From Sporosarcina koreensis (GTDB taxonomy: Bacteria; Bacillota; Bacilli; Bacillales_A; Planococcaceae): a DNA stretch of 64,000 bases. The position numbers were made by a program, and so were the translations under genes. Under the pieces are notes generated by a model, which had not been told where the DNA came from, ran no database searches, and saw only the letters and a program-made list of their open reading frames with translations. This document shows positions 15,945 through 24,723 of this stretch, one piece after another (within the stretch, counting starts at the first letter, position 1; every line of letters begins with the position of its first letter). The DNA lies in NCBI RefSeq assembly GCF_001531445.1, contig NZ_LQYA01000004.1:94576-158575 (forward strand), read 5' to 3'.

Positions 15945-16941
15945 AGAAACGATGGAAGCCATTCATGTGCCAAGTGAGAAGCTTGATTTGATCATTGAGA
16001 ATTCATTTAAATCGGAGGCTCCACCCCGTAAAAGGACTGGCAAAAGACGTGCTGGATATGTACTTGCTGCCACATTGGCAATTAGCATTTTAGGCGGAAC
16101 GGTACTGTTGAATCCAGCAATGGCGAATATGATAAGCCAACTGCCGATCATCGGAAATGTATTCGACTATTTCGGTTCAACGAGTCAACCAGCCTATAAG
16201 GAGTTCGGACAGCTTGCGACAGACGTCGGACGGACTGCGGAGGATAAAGGCGTTTTAATCAATATCGACCAAGGGGTGTTCGATGGGACGACCATCACTT
16301 TGGCAGTGACGATGCAAACAAAAAAAGATTATGGCTCAACCTTAATTTTTGACGGCTGGCCATCTGTTAAGGGCGTGCCTCCTGGAAATACTGGCGCCTC
16401 CTTTGAGAAAGTGAAGGGATTAGGCTACGCAGGCATTATGACCATCACTCCCCATTTTGAGGACACACCCGATGAGGTAGACATCGTTTGGAAGCCCAAA
16501 ATGCTGCTTGGCGATAAAAAAGAGGTGAAAGGCGACTGGAAGCTCGATTTCTCCCTGCCGCGAATCGAAGCCGAAGTGCAGACTTTGAATAGGCAAGTTG
16601 AAAAAGATGGTGTAGCTATCCTATTCAAGGAAGTGAGAAAGACACCGCTAACCTTCAATATTTACTATCAGCAATTGGTCGATCCTGCATTGCTGGATGA
16701 TTGGACGGCAGTCGAGGCGGAATTGAAAGCGACGGATGATCTGGGGAATGAATACAAAGTTCCTTATAACGGCGGGTTTACTGAGGGCGGTGCTCGCACT
16801 CGGGAGGATCTGCAATGGAGCGCAACCATCCATAATATTGATCCGCAAGCGACTAAACTCATATTTCACCCGTTTGCGACTGTGAGTACACTTGAAGGTG
16901 CAAAAGTGATTCACTTTGAAGACATTGAAGTTGAATTATAA
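15919..16941 (+). CDS. DUF4179 anti-sigma-like membrane protein (module 1)
   Basis: A 340-residue single-span protein. About 45 basic cytoplasmic residues precede a membrane segment (AGYVLAATLAISILGGTVLL, near 45-65). Directly after it is the family mark QLPIIGNVFDYF. Outside the membrane come a DUF4179 domain and a C-terminal DUF5643-like domain with DDLGNEYKVPYNGGF. It overlaps the sigma gene by 26 bp, with AAGGGAG before its ATG, so the two are translationally coupled. By analogy it holds the sigma factor at the membrane until a signal arrives. Two paralogues occur in this window, at 19298 and 45675. Confidence 0.85.
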   Translation: MKDETKVIEETMEAIHVPSEKLDLIIENSFKSEAPPRKRTGKRRAGYVLAATLAISILGGTVLLNPAMANMISQLPIIGNVFDYFGSTSQPAYKEFGQLATDVGRTAEDKGVLINIDQGVFDGTTITLAVTMQTKKDYGSTLIFDGWPSVKGVPPGNTGASFEKVKGLGYAGIMTITPHFEDTPDEVDIVWKPKMLLGDKKEVKGDWKLDFSLPRIEAEVQTLNRQVEKDGVAILFKEVRKTPLTFNIYYQQLVDPALLDDWTAVEAELKATDDLGNEYKVPYNGGFTEGGARTREDLQWSATIHNIDPQATKLIFHPFATVSTLEGAKVIHFEDIEVEL

Positions 16942-16951
16942 ATAGTAGCCC

Positions 16952-16987
16952 ACTGTCGGTCGTGTAAAAATGGCCGACAGTTTTTTA
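16952..16987 (+). terminator. terminator of ECF module 1
   Basis: ACTGTCGG (16952-16959) pairs with CCGACAGT (16974-16981) and is followed by a T run to 16987. Confidence 0.88.
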
Positions 16988-16989
16988 TT

Positions 16990-17063
16990 GATCATTTCCC
17001 GGGATATATCGATTATTTCCCGGAAGTTATCGATCATTTCCCAAGATATATTATCATTTCGGG
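16990..17063. repeat. 21-bp tandem repeat array
   Basis: Three full units start at 16990, 17011 and 17032, on the pattern GATYATTTCCCGGRWDTTATC. A partial fourth unit begins at about 17053. Read on the minus strand the units match the array at 60981-61064 (CGATATATNCCGGGAAATRAT). Confidence 0.85.
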
Positions 17064-17181
17064 ACTTAATGCCCGCTTCATTTCTTCACTTTTAGCAGCA
17101 ATGCCGGTCAAAAAAGCCTCTCAGATCATTTTATATGTTAAGATACTATCAAAACATTCAATTATCAAAGGAGGCCATCAA

Positions 17182-18624
17182 ATGTTCATTCGAAAACTAA
17201 AGTTAACTGTTGGAGCACTTGTGATTGCGGGCAGTTTACTAGTTTCTCACACAATTGCTGCGAGTGTAGGCAGCTTCACAGACGTCCCGGCGGCGAAACC
17301 ATATGCGAATGCGGTTTATGAACTTGCTGAACGGAATATTATCGGCGGTTATGAGGATGGGACATTCAAGCCGGCTGCTTCCATAACACGCGGACAGGCA
17401 GCAGCCATTATTGCGAAGTTGCGAAACCTCGATACAAAGAATGTGAAAGATCCCGGATTCAAGGACGTGTCACAATCGCAGTGGAACTACGGAGCAATTG
17501 CCGCACTCGCCAATGCAGGCGTCATCAACGGCTACGGGGACGGGCGATTCGGCCCCAACGACTCGATTACCCGGGGGCAAATGGCTTCCATTCTCGTGAA
17601 AGCTTTCGGACTACCGCCATATCCCTACAGCAGTAGTGAAAATCCATTCACCGATACCCAAAGGCTCGCGAGCCACCAGACGACGATCAATATCTTATAC
17701 AAGATGGGCATCACATCGGGTACGTCACCGACAACATTCAGCCCAAATGCACCTATTTCCAGAGCACAGGCTGCAGTGCTGATCGTCAAGACAGAGAAAG
17801 TGAAAGAGTCGACGATTACGCTAAAAGCGGCGGACTATGGATGGGACTCCTTCTATACGTATACAAGCTATGACCAATTAGACGATGTCATCCATTCAAT
17901 TCCAAGTGATCGTTCCACGTGGAGGGAGATTCAAATCATTCCGATGCGCGAAGGGACAGCCACTCTTTCATTAGTAGGGAAAACAAAAGATCCTGTCACA
18001 GGAGAGGAGTCGCATGAGGATTACCGGAAGCTTTACGTACATGTGAAGCAAAAAGACGGTATATGGAAGACGACGCTCGAGCAATCGGAAGATATTAATA
18101 CAACTGAAGTCAGCCTGAATACAGGGCCTGAAAAAGTGAAAAATATTTTGCTCGCCACGATGGAAGGTGCGATGCTTCAAGAGGAAGTGAAGCTAAAGTC
18201 ATGTAACTACACGGTCACCCAGCCTGTGTCCTCCTGTTTCTTCATTGATAAACCAGGAGAATATATTGCGACCGTGCATTATGAAAACGAAAAGGTCGTT
18301 CGTTATGGGGTTTCGGCTGCTGTTCATGAATCCTCTTTCAATTTACTCATCCAAACGATTGAAGAACAACCAACTGTTACGATTGAACTCCGCGGCTCTG
18401 CAAGCGAGCTCGGAAAGCATGTCATTCCAAAGGACAGCGAAAAAATCGCCATCATAAAGAGGGATGAAAACACGAACATATTCCATATTGAAGGGATTTC
18501 GGATGGCACGGTCAACGTGAAATTCCCTGACAGTAAAGGCGCTTATGAGGAATTGTCTATAAACGTCCAAAAAATAGGATCCATTATTAAAGTGATCGCT
18601 TCCCCTTCGGATAGGTATCATTAA
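17182..18624 (+). CDS. exported protein with three S-layer homology (SLH) domains
   Basis: A 480-residue exported protein. A signal peptide (about 1-26, ending near SHTIAAS) is followed by three SLH domains. Their signatures are SFTDVP, GGYEDGTFKP, SITRGQAAAIIAKL, then FKDVSQ, NGYGDGRFGP, SITRGQMASILVKAF, then FTDTQ, TFSPNAPISRAQAAVLIVK. SLH domains bind pyruvylated cell-wall polymer, so the protein is anchored at the cell surface. The remaining about 270 residues have no domain I recognise; they include one cysteine pair (SCNYTVTQPVSSC). ATG at 17182 follows AAAGGAGG. It sits between two ECF/DUF4179 modules. Confidence 0.92.
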   Translation: MFIRKLKLTVGALVIAGSLLVSHTIAASVGSFTDVPAAKPYANAVYELAERNIIGGYEDGTFKPAASITRGQAAAIIAKLRNLDTKNVKDPGFKDVSQSQWNYGAIAALANAGVINGYGDGRFGPNDSITRGQMASILVKAFGLPPYPYSSSENPFTDTQRLASHQTTINILYKMGITSGTSPTTFSPNAPISRAQAAVLIVKTEKVKESTITLKAADYGWDSFYTYTSYDQLDDVIHSIPSDRSTWREIQIIPMREGTATLSLVGKTKDPVTGEESHEDYRKLYVHVKQKDGIWKTTLEQSEDINTTEVSLNTGPEKVKNILLATMEGAMLQEEVKLKSCNYTVTQPVSSCFFIDKPGEYIATVHYENEKVVRYGVSAAVHESSFNLLIQTIEEQPTVTIELRGSASELGKHVIPKDSEKIAIIKRDENTNIFHIEGISDGTVNVKFPDSKGAYEELSINVQKIGSIIKVIASPSDRYH

Positions 18625-18631
18625 TATACAG

Positions 18632-18665
18632 CCCCTTAACCGATGCAAACCGGTTAAGGGGTTTT
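18632..18665 (+). terminator. intrinsic terminator after the SLH gene
   Basis: CCCCTTAACCG (18632-18642) pairs with 18651-18661 and is followed by TTTT. Confidence 0.92.
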
Positions 18666-18765
18666 ATTGTTAAATTAAACACTTTATGAAATGCTGCGAA
18701 TTCCACCGTTCCCTATTCGTTATATAGGGTGTAGAAGCTTTTACAAAGGAATAAAGGAGAAAACT

Positions 18766-19317
18766 ATGAAGTCTAATGAAACCAACTTTATCAAACGTCT
18801 CCAATCAGGAAAGGAAGATGCCTTGGACTATATCGTCGATCGCTATTTGCCGCTGCTGAAAAGTGTTGTGCGGCAAGTTCTCGGACCGATTCAACAGGAA
18901 GAATTGATTGGCGAATGCGTGAATGATGTTTTTCTTTCGGTTTGGCAGAACGCAAAAAAGTTCCGCGGAGGTGATGAAAACGCCTTTAAAAACTGGATTT
19001 GTGCAGTCGCCAAATACAAAGCGATCGACTATTACAGGAAAGAGGCGAAGAACTTTGAAATCACTTCGGAGTTTTTGGAAATCCCAATACAAGCAGCCAC
19101 TGAAGACGACATGGAAGATACGGTCAATGAACTGCTTCATCAATTGGAACCGATCGACCGGCAGATTTTCATTATGAGATATCTGCTCGGGTTTTCAGCA
19201 GAAGAAACAGCGGAACAACTTAATTTGAGCAAATCCGCAGTCGATAATCGGGTGTACAGGGGAAAAAAGACTCTTCGGCATAATGGGAGGTTATTGTATG
19301 AAGAAGGACGTGTATGA
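18766..19317 (+). CDS. ECF RNA polymerase sigma factor (module 2)
   Basis: A 183-residue ECF sigma factor. It has region 2 (ELIGECVNDVFLSVWQNAKKF, FKNWICAVAKYKAIDYYRK) and region 4 (QIFIMRYLLGFSAEETAEQLNLSKSAVDNRVYRGKK). ATG at 18766 follows AAAGGAG. It is clearly related to the sigma factor at 45130 (shared GG-NF-KWIC-AK-KAID and K-AVDNR-YRGKK blocks) and less so to that at 15399. The partner DUF4179 gene begins inside its end. A weak ECF-like -35 (TGAAAT at 18687) lies upstream. Confidence 0.93.
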   Translation: MKSNETNFIKRLQSGKEDALDYIVDRYLPLLKSVVRQVLGPIQQEELIGECVNDVFLSVWQNAKKFRGGDENAFKNWICAVAKYKAIDYYRKEAKNFEITSEFLEIPIQAATEDDMEDTVNELLHQLEPIDRQIFIMRYLLGFSAEETAEQLNLSKSAVDNRVYRGKKTLRHNGRLLYEEGRV

Positions 19318-20380
19318 TCACTTAAATGATATGAAAATGGACATCAACCAGTTTGAAGTGGAGGAAGTGGAGGAAGTGAGCGAGGCGGAAAAATCAAGAG
19401 TGATGATGGATTTGAAAAGGAAAATCAGAAAGCCCAAGCCTGTTAGATGGAGAAAGATGGCTGCAGCGGCGTCGATTACGATTGGATTGTCTTCAGCTGC
19501 ATTATTTGGACTGTCTTTCACTTCGTTTGCGCAGGAAATCCCGATTATTGGGCAAGTGTTTAAATGGTTTAACGATGATGGGTTCTATCAGGATTATGAT
19601 GAGCATGCCAATACACTTGCAATGACGCAAGAGGATAACGGGATCAGAATGACGGTGAATGAAGCGGTGTTTGACGGGAAAACGCTTTACATCACATATG
19701 ATTTGATAACGGAGACGGATTTAGGAGAAACCCCTTGGCTGGATGGTATGCCCAAAATGCTTGACGAATCCATTTCGCGCCTTGTATCTGCCCAACACAA
19801 TGTGAAAAAGATCAATGATACTCACTATGCAGGAATTACAACAGCCACTCTTTGGCCGGATTATCGAGTGGAAGAAGGCAGCTTTGAATTCAATATCAAT
19901 GGGATATTGATGGAGCCGCGAGATGACGCGGAAGTCATTCCTGGAAATTGGAAGTTCCAGTTTGATTTGAAGGCGACTGATAATAAGGAACAAGTGGTCA
20001 AATTGACATCCGCCAAGAATGGCGTTGCTGTCAATATCAAAAGAGCTGTATTTACGCCAATGTCATTTATCATTTACTATGATGAAAGAGTATCAACGGA
20101 GCAACAAATAAAATGGGATTTTATTAGCGTCGATATTGAAGTTAGGGATGATTTAGGAAATATATATGCAAATGAACATAATGGCGGCTTCGACAGTCAA
20201 CATTCCAATACATTTGAGAAGCTTAATCCTAAAGCAACAAAGCTAATTATTACGCCAAGTGTAAGACTTGCGCAAAGGGATGGCACGAATGAAAATGGGT
20301 CATACTACCGCAATGAAGGCAGCACTGCACCGATGGAAGAGTTTGAGCTGGATGAGATTGTTATTGAAATAGAAAAGTAG
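19298..20380 (+). CDS. DUF4179 anti-sigma-like membrane protein (module 2)
   Basis: A 360-residue single-span protein paralogous to the gene at 15919. A cytoplasmic N-terminus with an acidic EVEEVEEVSEAEKS stretch leads to a membrane segment near 50-70. Then come EIPIIGQVFKWF, the DUF4179 region (DNGIRMTVNEAVFDGKTLYI) and a DUF5643-like end with DDLGNIYANEHNGGF. ATG at 19298 has GGGAGG 7 nt upstream and overlaps the sigma gene by 20 bp, indicating coupling. A role as a membrane-bound antagonist of the preceding sigma factor is inferred from gene order. Confidence 0.85.
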   Translation: MKKDVYDHLNDMKMDINQFEVEEVEEVSEAEKSRVMMDLKRKIRKPKPVRWRKMAAAASITIGLSSAALFGLSFTSFAQEIPIIGQVFKWFNDDGFYQDYDEHANTLAMTQEDNGIRMTVNEAVFDGKTLYITYDLITETDLGETPWLDGMPKMLDESISRLVSAQHNVKKINDTHYAGITTATLWPDYRVEEGSFEFNINGILMEPRDDAEVIPGNWKFQFDLKATDNKEQVVKLTSAKNGVAVNIKRAVFTPMSFIIYYDERVSTEQQIKWDFISVDIEVRDDLGNIYANEHNGGFDSQHSNTFEKLNPKATKLIITPSVRLAQRDGTNENGSYYRNEGSTAPMEEFELDEIVIEIEK

Positions 20381-20398
20381 AGGGTCCCCTCTACTTTT
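20373..20398. terminator. bidirectional terminator overlapping two stop codons
   Basis: AAAAGTAGAGGG and CCCTCTACTTTT form a 12-bp stem with a 2-nt centre. It spans the ends of the converging genes at 20380 and 20391. Confidence 0.8.
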
Positions 20399-21338
20399 CT
20401 TTTCTTAATTCTTCCAATATCTTCTGCGCTTGGTAGCCGACTTCAAAGTCATAAAGATCCGCTTCTTGCCCATTCACTGCTTTTACCAACTCGTCAATTA
20501 AACGCGGGTGAGTGGTGGCTTCAAGGGAAATCGGTTCGAGAGTGTCACCCATTTTCCCTCCCCTTACCTCTCCCCAGTTTTCTAGCGTTAGGACGCCTTC
20601 CGTTCCATATGCTGTGAAACCGATGTGCTCCTTGCCCGCAAGTCCGCTCATTCCCTCAATCAACACAGGCGTACCATCTTCGAGTTCGGATGTGGCAATG
20701 ATGCCCGTCTCGCCTAGCGTCGGGTCATCAGGGAATTCTAAACGTGTTTGGATATTGTGGATTTCACCGAATAATTTTAGCGTCTGCTGGATGAAATGGA
20801 CGCCGACTTCAAGGACAAAGCCGCCTTGCTCTCGCCCGCCGACCCAGTCATTTTTCTGCCAAGCACGCGGCCATGCCGGAAAATGCATCGAAAGCTGGAG
20901 GCGGCGCAACTTACCAATGTAGTTTTCGTTGATTAGCTCAGCAAATTTCGAGGCCGCTTGGCCATAATTCAGTGGAAAATTCATGGCATGCACGACGCAC
21001 GCTTCTTTCACAGCATCCGCCATCTCCCTCGCCTCTTCCAGCGAGTTCGCCAACGGTTTTTCACAAAGAATATGTTTTTTCGCCTCAATGGCATCCATCA
21101 CGATGGCGTGGTGGAATTTCGGCGGCACCGCTACGTAGACGAGATCCACCTGTGTGTTGGCAAGCAGCTGTTTATAATCCGTATAGGCTTCTACGTTGCC
21201 CAATTGTTCGGATGTTTTCTTCGCAAGTGATTCATTCCGGTCGCAAACCGCAGTTATCACGACTTCATCATGCTCAGTAAATTGCTTGATCAACCTTTGA
21301 CCAATGGCTCCTAGGCCGATGATGCCGATATGTATCAT
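20391..21338 (-). CDS. Gfo/Idh/MocA-family oxidoreductase
   Basis: A 315-residue NAD(P)-dependent dehydrogenase. The Rossmann motif GIIGLGAIGQRLIKQF is at the start, with the family marks VAVPPKFH and the catalytic-loop EKPLANS (LCEKPLA). The C-terminal domain has ARAWQKNDWVGGREQGGFVLEVGVH, typical of substrate binding. Members oxidise or reduce sugars, inositols or biliverdin-like compounds; the substrate is not evident. AAGGGGG precedes the ATG. It converges with ECF module 2 and stands alone. Confidence 0.9.
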   Translation of the reverse strand: MIHIGIIGLGAIGQRLIKQFTEHDEVVITAVCDRNESLAKKTSEQLGNVEAYTDYKQLLANTQVDLVYVAVPPKFHHAIVMDAIEAKKHILCEKPLANSLEEAREMADAVKEACVVHAMNFPLNYGQAASKFAELINENYIGKLRRLQLSMHFPAWPRAWQKNDWVGGREQGGFVLEVGVHFIQQTLKLFGEIHNIQTRLEFPDDPTLGETGIIATSELEDGTPVLIEGMSGLAGKEHIGFTAYGTEGVLTLENWGEVRGGKMGDTLEPISLEATTHPRLIDELVKAVNGQEADLYDFEVGYQAQKILEELRKEK

Positions 21339-21457
21339 AGTAATTCCCCCTTTTTTCTATCGTTTAATAGGCGAGGCAGGCTGTCATTTATTCATTGCCA
21401 GAGAGAGAATGGGCCCTTGTGCGAAAGAATGGATCCTGACGCGAAAACGAGAACTTC

Positions 21458-22168
21458 TCACCTATCTATCCGGTAAATCCCTTTCCGATCCCGCAACCGG
21501 CAGCCGTTCCGCTCAAAAATACTGATCATATGACGATTTGCTTCATCGGTGCTGCCGACATAAATCGACGCGCCAATTTCCTTCAGCACGCTTAATGAAA
21601 TCCGATGAAGGACAGTTCCATATCCCTTCCCTCTCCATTCCGGCACGACGCCGAAATAAAACAGGCGCCCCTCATCGACAGTGCCTTGCTCAATAATGGG
21701 GATGCTCAATCCGATAGGCTCGCCTGATTTCCGGAAGATGAAACAAGATGCCCTCCATTCAGAACCAAGTTCATTTTCGAGCGACTCCATCACTTGCTCG
21801 ATTGTGAATAGCTTGTTTTTATTCGCGGATCCACTGCGGCAACGCTCGTACAGCTCCGCAAAATCCGAATTTGGCATTTCACTATCTGTTAAAGCTTCCG
21901 ATGTAATTTCAGGGTCATCGGTAAAACTTTCATCCAACGCCCGGGTATATTCCACGATCGTTGAAATCTTGCGGAAGCCCTGTTCCAACAACCATTCTTC
22001 ATTCGTAGCATCCATTAAAAGAGACAAATACTCAACTTGATTGTCCCGCCAATCGCCAAGTAAACTCTTAAAAGCATCTCTATATTCCAGCTCGGATACT
22101 CCCTCTACTTTCACTTGGTCAACAAGCCAATACTCTTGATCCTTCTTGATTGTGTTAAATAAATTCAC
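21458..22168 (-). CDS. GNAT acetyltransferase
   Basis: A 236-residue protein with a C-terminal GNAT domain. The acetyl-CoA loop is in FYFGVVPEWRGKGYGTVLHRI (V-x-x-xx-R-G-x-G-x-G), followed by SIYVGSTDEANRHMISIFERNGC. The N-terminal 100 residues are a variant half-GNAT or substrate-selecting region. The substrate is unknown. The gene starts 15 nt after the stop of the DUF6155 gene, so the two form a likely unit. Confidence 0.87.
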   Translation of the reverse strand: MNLFNTIKKDQEYWLVDQVKVEGVSELEYRDAFKSLLGDWRDNQVEYLSLLMDATNEEWLLEQGFRKISTIVEYTRALDESFTDDPEITSEALTDSEMPNSDFAELYERCRSGSANKNKLFTIEQVMESLENELGSEWRASCFIFRKSGEPIGLSIPIIEQGTVDEGRLFYFGVVPEWRGKGYGTVLHRISLSVLKEIGASIYVGSTDEANRHMISIFERNGCRLRDRKGIYRIDR

Positions 22169-22183
22169 ATTGCCACCCCCTAA

Positions 22184-22681
22184 TTAGTCCTCTTCCAACC
22201 AGCCCAATGAGTAATAAATATTGCAAAGGCCGTCATGATACCCCCAACCTACCCCGTCACTTTCTTCCACGACTTTGAATAGGCGATCACTAAAAAGGCC
22301 ATATAAATGTTTATCATCCTCGCACGCTTCCACTACTTTTTCGTACATCGAGAGCATGCTATTGTAAAATGGGAGGTCAATATCCCCGTATGTATTCGTA
22401 AATTCCGTCCCAAGCTCTACGTAATAGAGCATTAAACCTGTCGCTCCCTCAGCATCTCCTGTTATTTTCTTATATTCGCTTATCGTCTTCTTCGCAACGG
22501 ACAGGCGCAGTTTCACATAACCTTTAGTAGGGAAAAATTCATTAGTAACCTCTTCCGCCGCCTTTTCGTACAGCTCCTCAATCGCCGCCTCGCCATTAAT
22601 TTTAACAGCAAAATAATCTTGTACCGGCTTATTGGCTTTAAAGAGTTCCGTAATGATTCCAACTAACTCCTTATGCTCCAA
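22184..22681 (-). CDS. DUF6155-family protein
   Basis: A 165-residue soluble, acidic, helix-rich protein. The block NEFFPTKGYVKLRLSVAKKTISEYKK, here within 45-75, together with MLYYVELGTEFTNTYGDID and the C-terminal GVGWGYHDGLCNIY, is what is expected for DUF6155. Function unknown. The start is TTG at 22681; its ribosome site is poor (AAAGG about 12 nt away), so the N-terminus is uncertain. It is followed closely by a GNAT gene. Confidence 0.75.
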   Translation of the reverse strand: MEHKELVGIITELFKANKPVQDYFAVKINGEAAIEELYEKAAEEVTNEFFPTKGYVKLRLSVAKKTISEYKKITGDAEGATGLMLYYVELGTEFTNTYGDIDLPFYNSMLSMYEKVVEACEDDKHLYGLFSDRLFKVVEESDGVGWGYHDGLCNIYYSLGWLEED

Positions 22682-22796
22682 ATCCTAAACATACCTTTTT
22701 ACATCTGTCACTTTCACCATTATTGTCCGTTCCTTTCTTTTTAGGGTATTTCTAATTTAATTTATTCGATGAAAACATACCAATCCCTTCTTTTTC

Positions 22797-22834
22797 AAAA
22801 AAGCAGCCTCCTATCGTCTAGGTCCGACTGCTGC
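22797..22834 (-). terminator. probable terminator of ECF module 3
   Basis: On the minus strand GCAGC (22834-22830) pairs with GCTGC (22807-22803), with further partial pairing inside, and six T follow at 22802-22797. Confidence 0.65.
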
Positions 22835-22852
22835 ACTTTACCTATAACCATC

Positions 22853-24022
22853 CTATTTCAGTTTAGTTGCATCCACAACGTACAACGAATAAAAATCGGT
22901 GCCTTCCACGTTAACAACTAATGATCCTTCAGGCGTAAACCTTGGCTTCACAAGGCGTTCCTGTATATGATCCAACACCGGCAACGCATGTGCTTGATTA
23001 TTTTCGATCCTATAAAGTTTGATAGTACGGGAATCCTTCACCGGGACATCGAGCGCAAGAATGTCTTCGAACACGGCATACGCAAAAAACTTTGGCGTCT
23101 CCACTATGTAGAACTGTCCATCCGTCAAGTCTACATAGCCCAAGACCGGCCCCGTATCCCCTTCATTAAAAAGCTCGGCAAACACCTTATTTCCTGAAAT
23201 GGAGAGATTAATTGCGTTTTCGTATGGAAATGAGTACTCGCCTATTTGACGCTGCGATTTAAGATCATGCACTGTAAATTTAAATTGTGAAGAATCGGAT
23301 TCTCCGTAATCTGTGATGATGAATTTCCCTGTTGCTCCCCTTGTATATTCTAATTTTAACCTTTGCGAATGCAAATCAATTAGCTGGGTCTGCTCAAGCG
23401 TCTTCAAGTCCAGTTGTGTGAACCATATATTCCCCTGACTTACAGATGTATAGTTCAGCTGATCCCCATCAATCTGCATACCATGCAATTCATCGGGAAT
23501 GTTTCGGACTTCCCCGTTCAACCGATTCAATATTGAATAACCCTCTATATCATCCTGCTTCCAAACGATCCAACGCTCATTTGCCGCGACATTATATCCC
23601 GATATATTCGCATCCTCTTCTCGTTCTACTAGGATCTCTTTTATTTTAGATTCCGTATTATACGCATAGATTCTATACCCATCCGTGAAAATCATTTCCT
23701 TCGTTTTATCCACATAAATCGCAGTAATCAATGTAGCAAGATTCTCGCCAAGTATGGAAACTTTATGGACAACTTCGGAAGGCATTGATTCTACAATTGC
23801 CTTCTCTCCCATCTCATGCTGGATATACGGCACCGCAAGGAATCCGGCAATCCCGACAACGGCAACCGCGGATATTAGCGGCTTCAAGGCGGGCTTCCTC
23901 GTAGGCGATCCTTTTTCGAGCCGGCGATGCGCTTCCGCCACAATCGCCCTCTTCCGCTCATCCCTTAACCTCACCTGTTCAGGAATCGATTGGTCCAAGC
24001 TTTTTCGTATGTGCTCATGCAT
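22853..24022 (-). CDS. single-span membrane protein with propeller-like exterior, candidate anti-sigma factor (module 3)
   Basis: A 389-residue protein. About 48 cytoplasmic residues with many charges are followed by one membrane segment (LISAVAVVGIAGFLAVPYI). The rest is a repeated beta-rich domain with WIVWKQDD, YSILNRLNGEV, IWFTQLDLKTLE and VLGYVDLTDGQF blades, resembling TolB/WD-like propellers. It is not DUF4179. ATG at 24022 is preferred over ATG at 24028, because GAGGAGGGG is then 9 nt away. It overlaps the sigma gene by 8 bp. A sigma-antagonist role is inferred from this pairing. Confidence 0.75.
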   Translation of the reverse strand: MHEHIRKSLDQSIPEQVRLRDERKRAIVAEAHRRLEKGSPTRKPALKPLISAVAVVGIAGFLAVPYIQHEMGEKAIVESMPSEVVHKVSILGENLATLITAIYVDKTKEMIFTDGYRIYAYNTESKIKEILVEREEDANISGYNVAANERWIVWKQDDIEGYSILNRLNGEVRNIPDELHGMQIDGDQLNYTSVSQGNIWFTQLDLKTLEQTQLIDLHSQRLKLEYTRGATGKFIITDYGESDSSQFKFTVHDLKSQRQIGEYSFPYENAINLSISGNKVFAELFNEGDTGPVLGYVDLTDGQFYIVETPKFFAYAVFEDILALDVPVKDSRTIKLYRIENNQAHALPVLDHIQERLVKPRFTPEGSLVVNVEGTDFYSLYVVDATKLK

Positions 24023-24536
24023 AATCATTCCCCTCCTCGAAGGCTATGCGCGCCAGTTTTCTTCCTCTCGCAAGCCTTGTTTTGACAGTATTCACTGGAC
24101 AGTCCAACACATTTGCAATTTCTGCGACGGACAGTTCGGAATAATAATGAAGCCAAATGACTTCCCGATACTTCAGCGGCAGCCCCTCAATCAGTTTCGC
24201 AACATGATCATCTGATTCCTTTTGGATTATCTCGCATTCAGGCGTATCCTTGTTGATTAGCAAATGACCGAATAGATTTGAGATTTCCATTTTCCTATAG
24301 GCCCAGCTTTTGAAATAGTTATGGCACTCGTTGATGGCAACCCTGTATAAATATGTTTTAATGGACGAGCGGCCCTCGAATTTATCGAGATTCAAATAAT
24401 AGCGGATGAACACTTCCTGAACGATATCTTCCGCCTTCTTTTCATCTTTCACAATGGCGTATGTAAGCCGCATCAAGTAATCCCCATAGGAATTCATGGC
24501 AGTTAAAAGTAATCGGTCCCGTTCCTGTTTCTCCAC
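24015..24536 (-). CDS. ECF RNA polymerase sigma factor (module 3)
   Basis: A 173-residue ECF sigma factor. Region 2 shows YLMRLTYAIVKDEKKAEDIVQEVF and the core-binding IKTYLYRVAINECHNYFKSW. Region 4 shows LPLKYREVIWLHYYSELSVAEIANVLDCPVNTVKTRLARGRK. The class is that of SigX/SigV-type factors with short linkers. A good ECF promoter lies directly upstream, so autoregulation is likely. The next gene overlaps its end. Confidence 0.94.
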   Translation of the reverse strand: MEKQERDRLLLTAMNSYGDYLMRLTYAIVKDEKKAEDIVQEVFIRYYLNLDKFEGRSSIKTYLYRVAINECHNYFKSWAYRKMEISNLFGHLLINKDTPECEIIQKESDDHVAKLIEGLPLKYREVIWLHYYSELSVAEIANVLDCPVNTVKTRLARGRKLARIAFEEGNDYA

Positions 24537-24561
24537 CCCTCCGCCTCCCTTCCCTACTTGT

Positions 24562-24590
24562 TAGACAAAGCAAATGATGAAACGGTTTCA
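24562..24590 (-). promoter_or_regulatory. autoregulated ECF promoter of module 3
   Basis: On the minus strand TGAAAC (24590-24585) and TGTCTA (24567-24562) have a 17-bp spacer, one mismatch from the SigM/SigV type TGAAAC-N17-CGTCTA. The -35 lies in the palindrome TGAAACCGTTTCA. Confidence 0.75.
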
Positions 24591-24723
24591 TTTTCTGTCA
24601 TCTTTCATTCTAACGTTAAGATTTCAATGGATATTTTTAACTTTAACATGTTTGTTTGGGCAGCAGACACCCGGGTATGAATAAAAGGATCATCTCTTTC
24701 GTTATGTTAGGCAGGTGTTCTTC

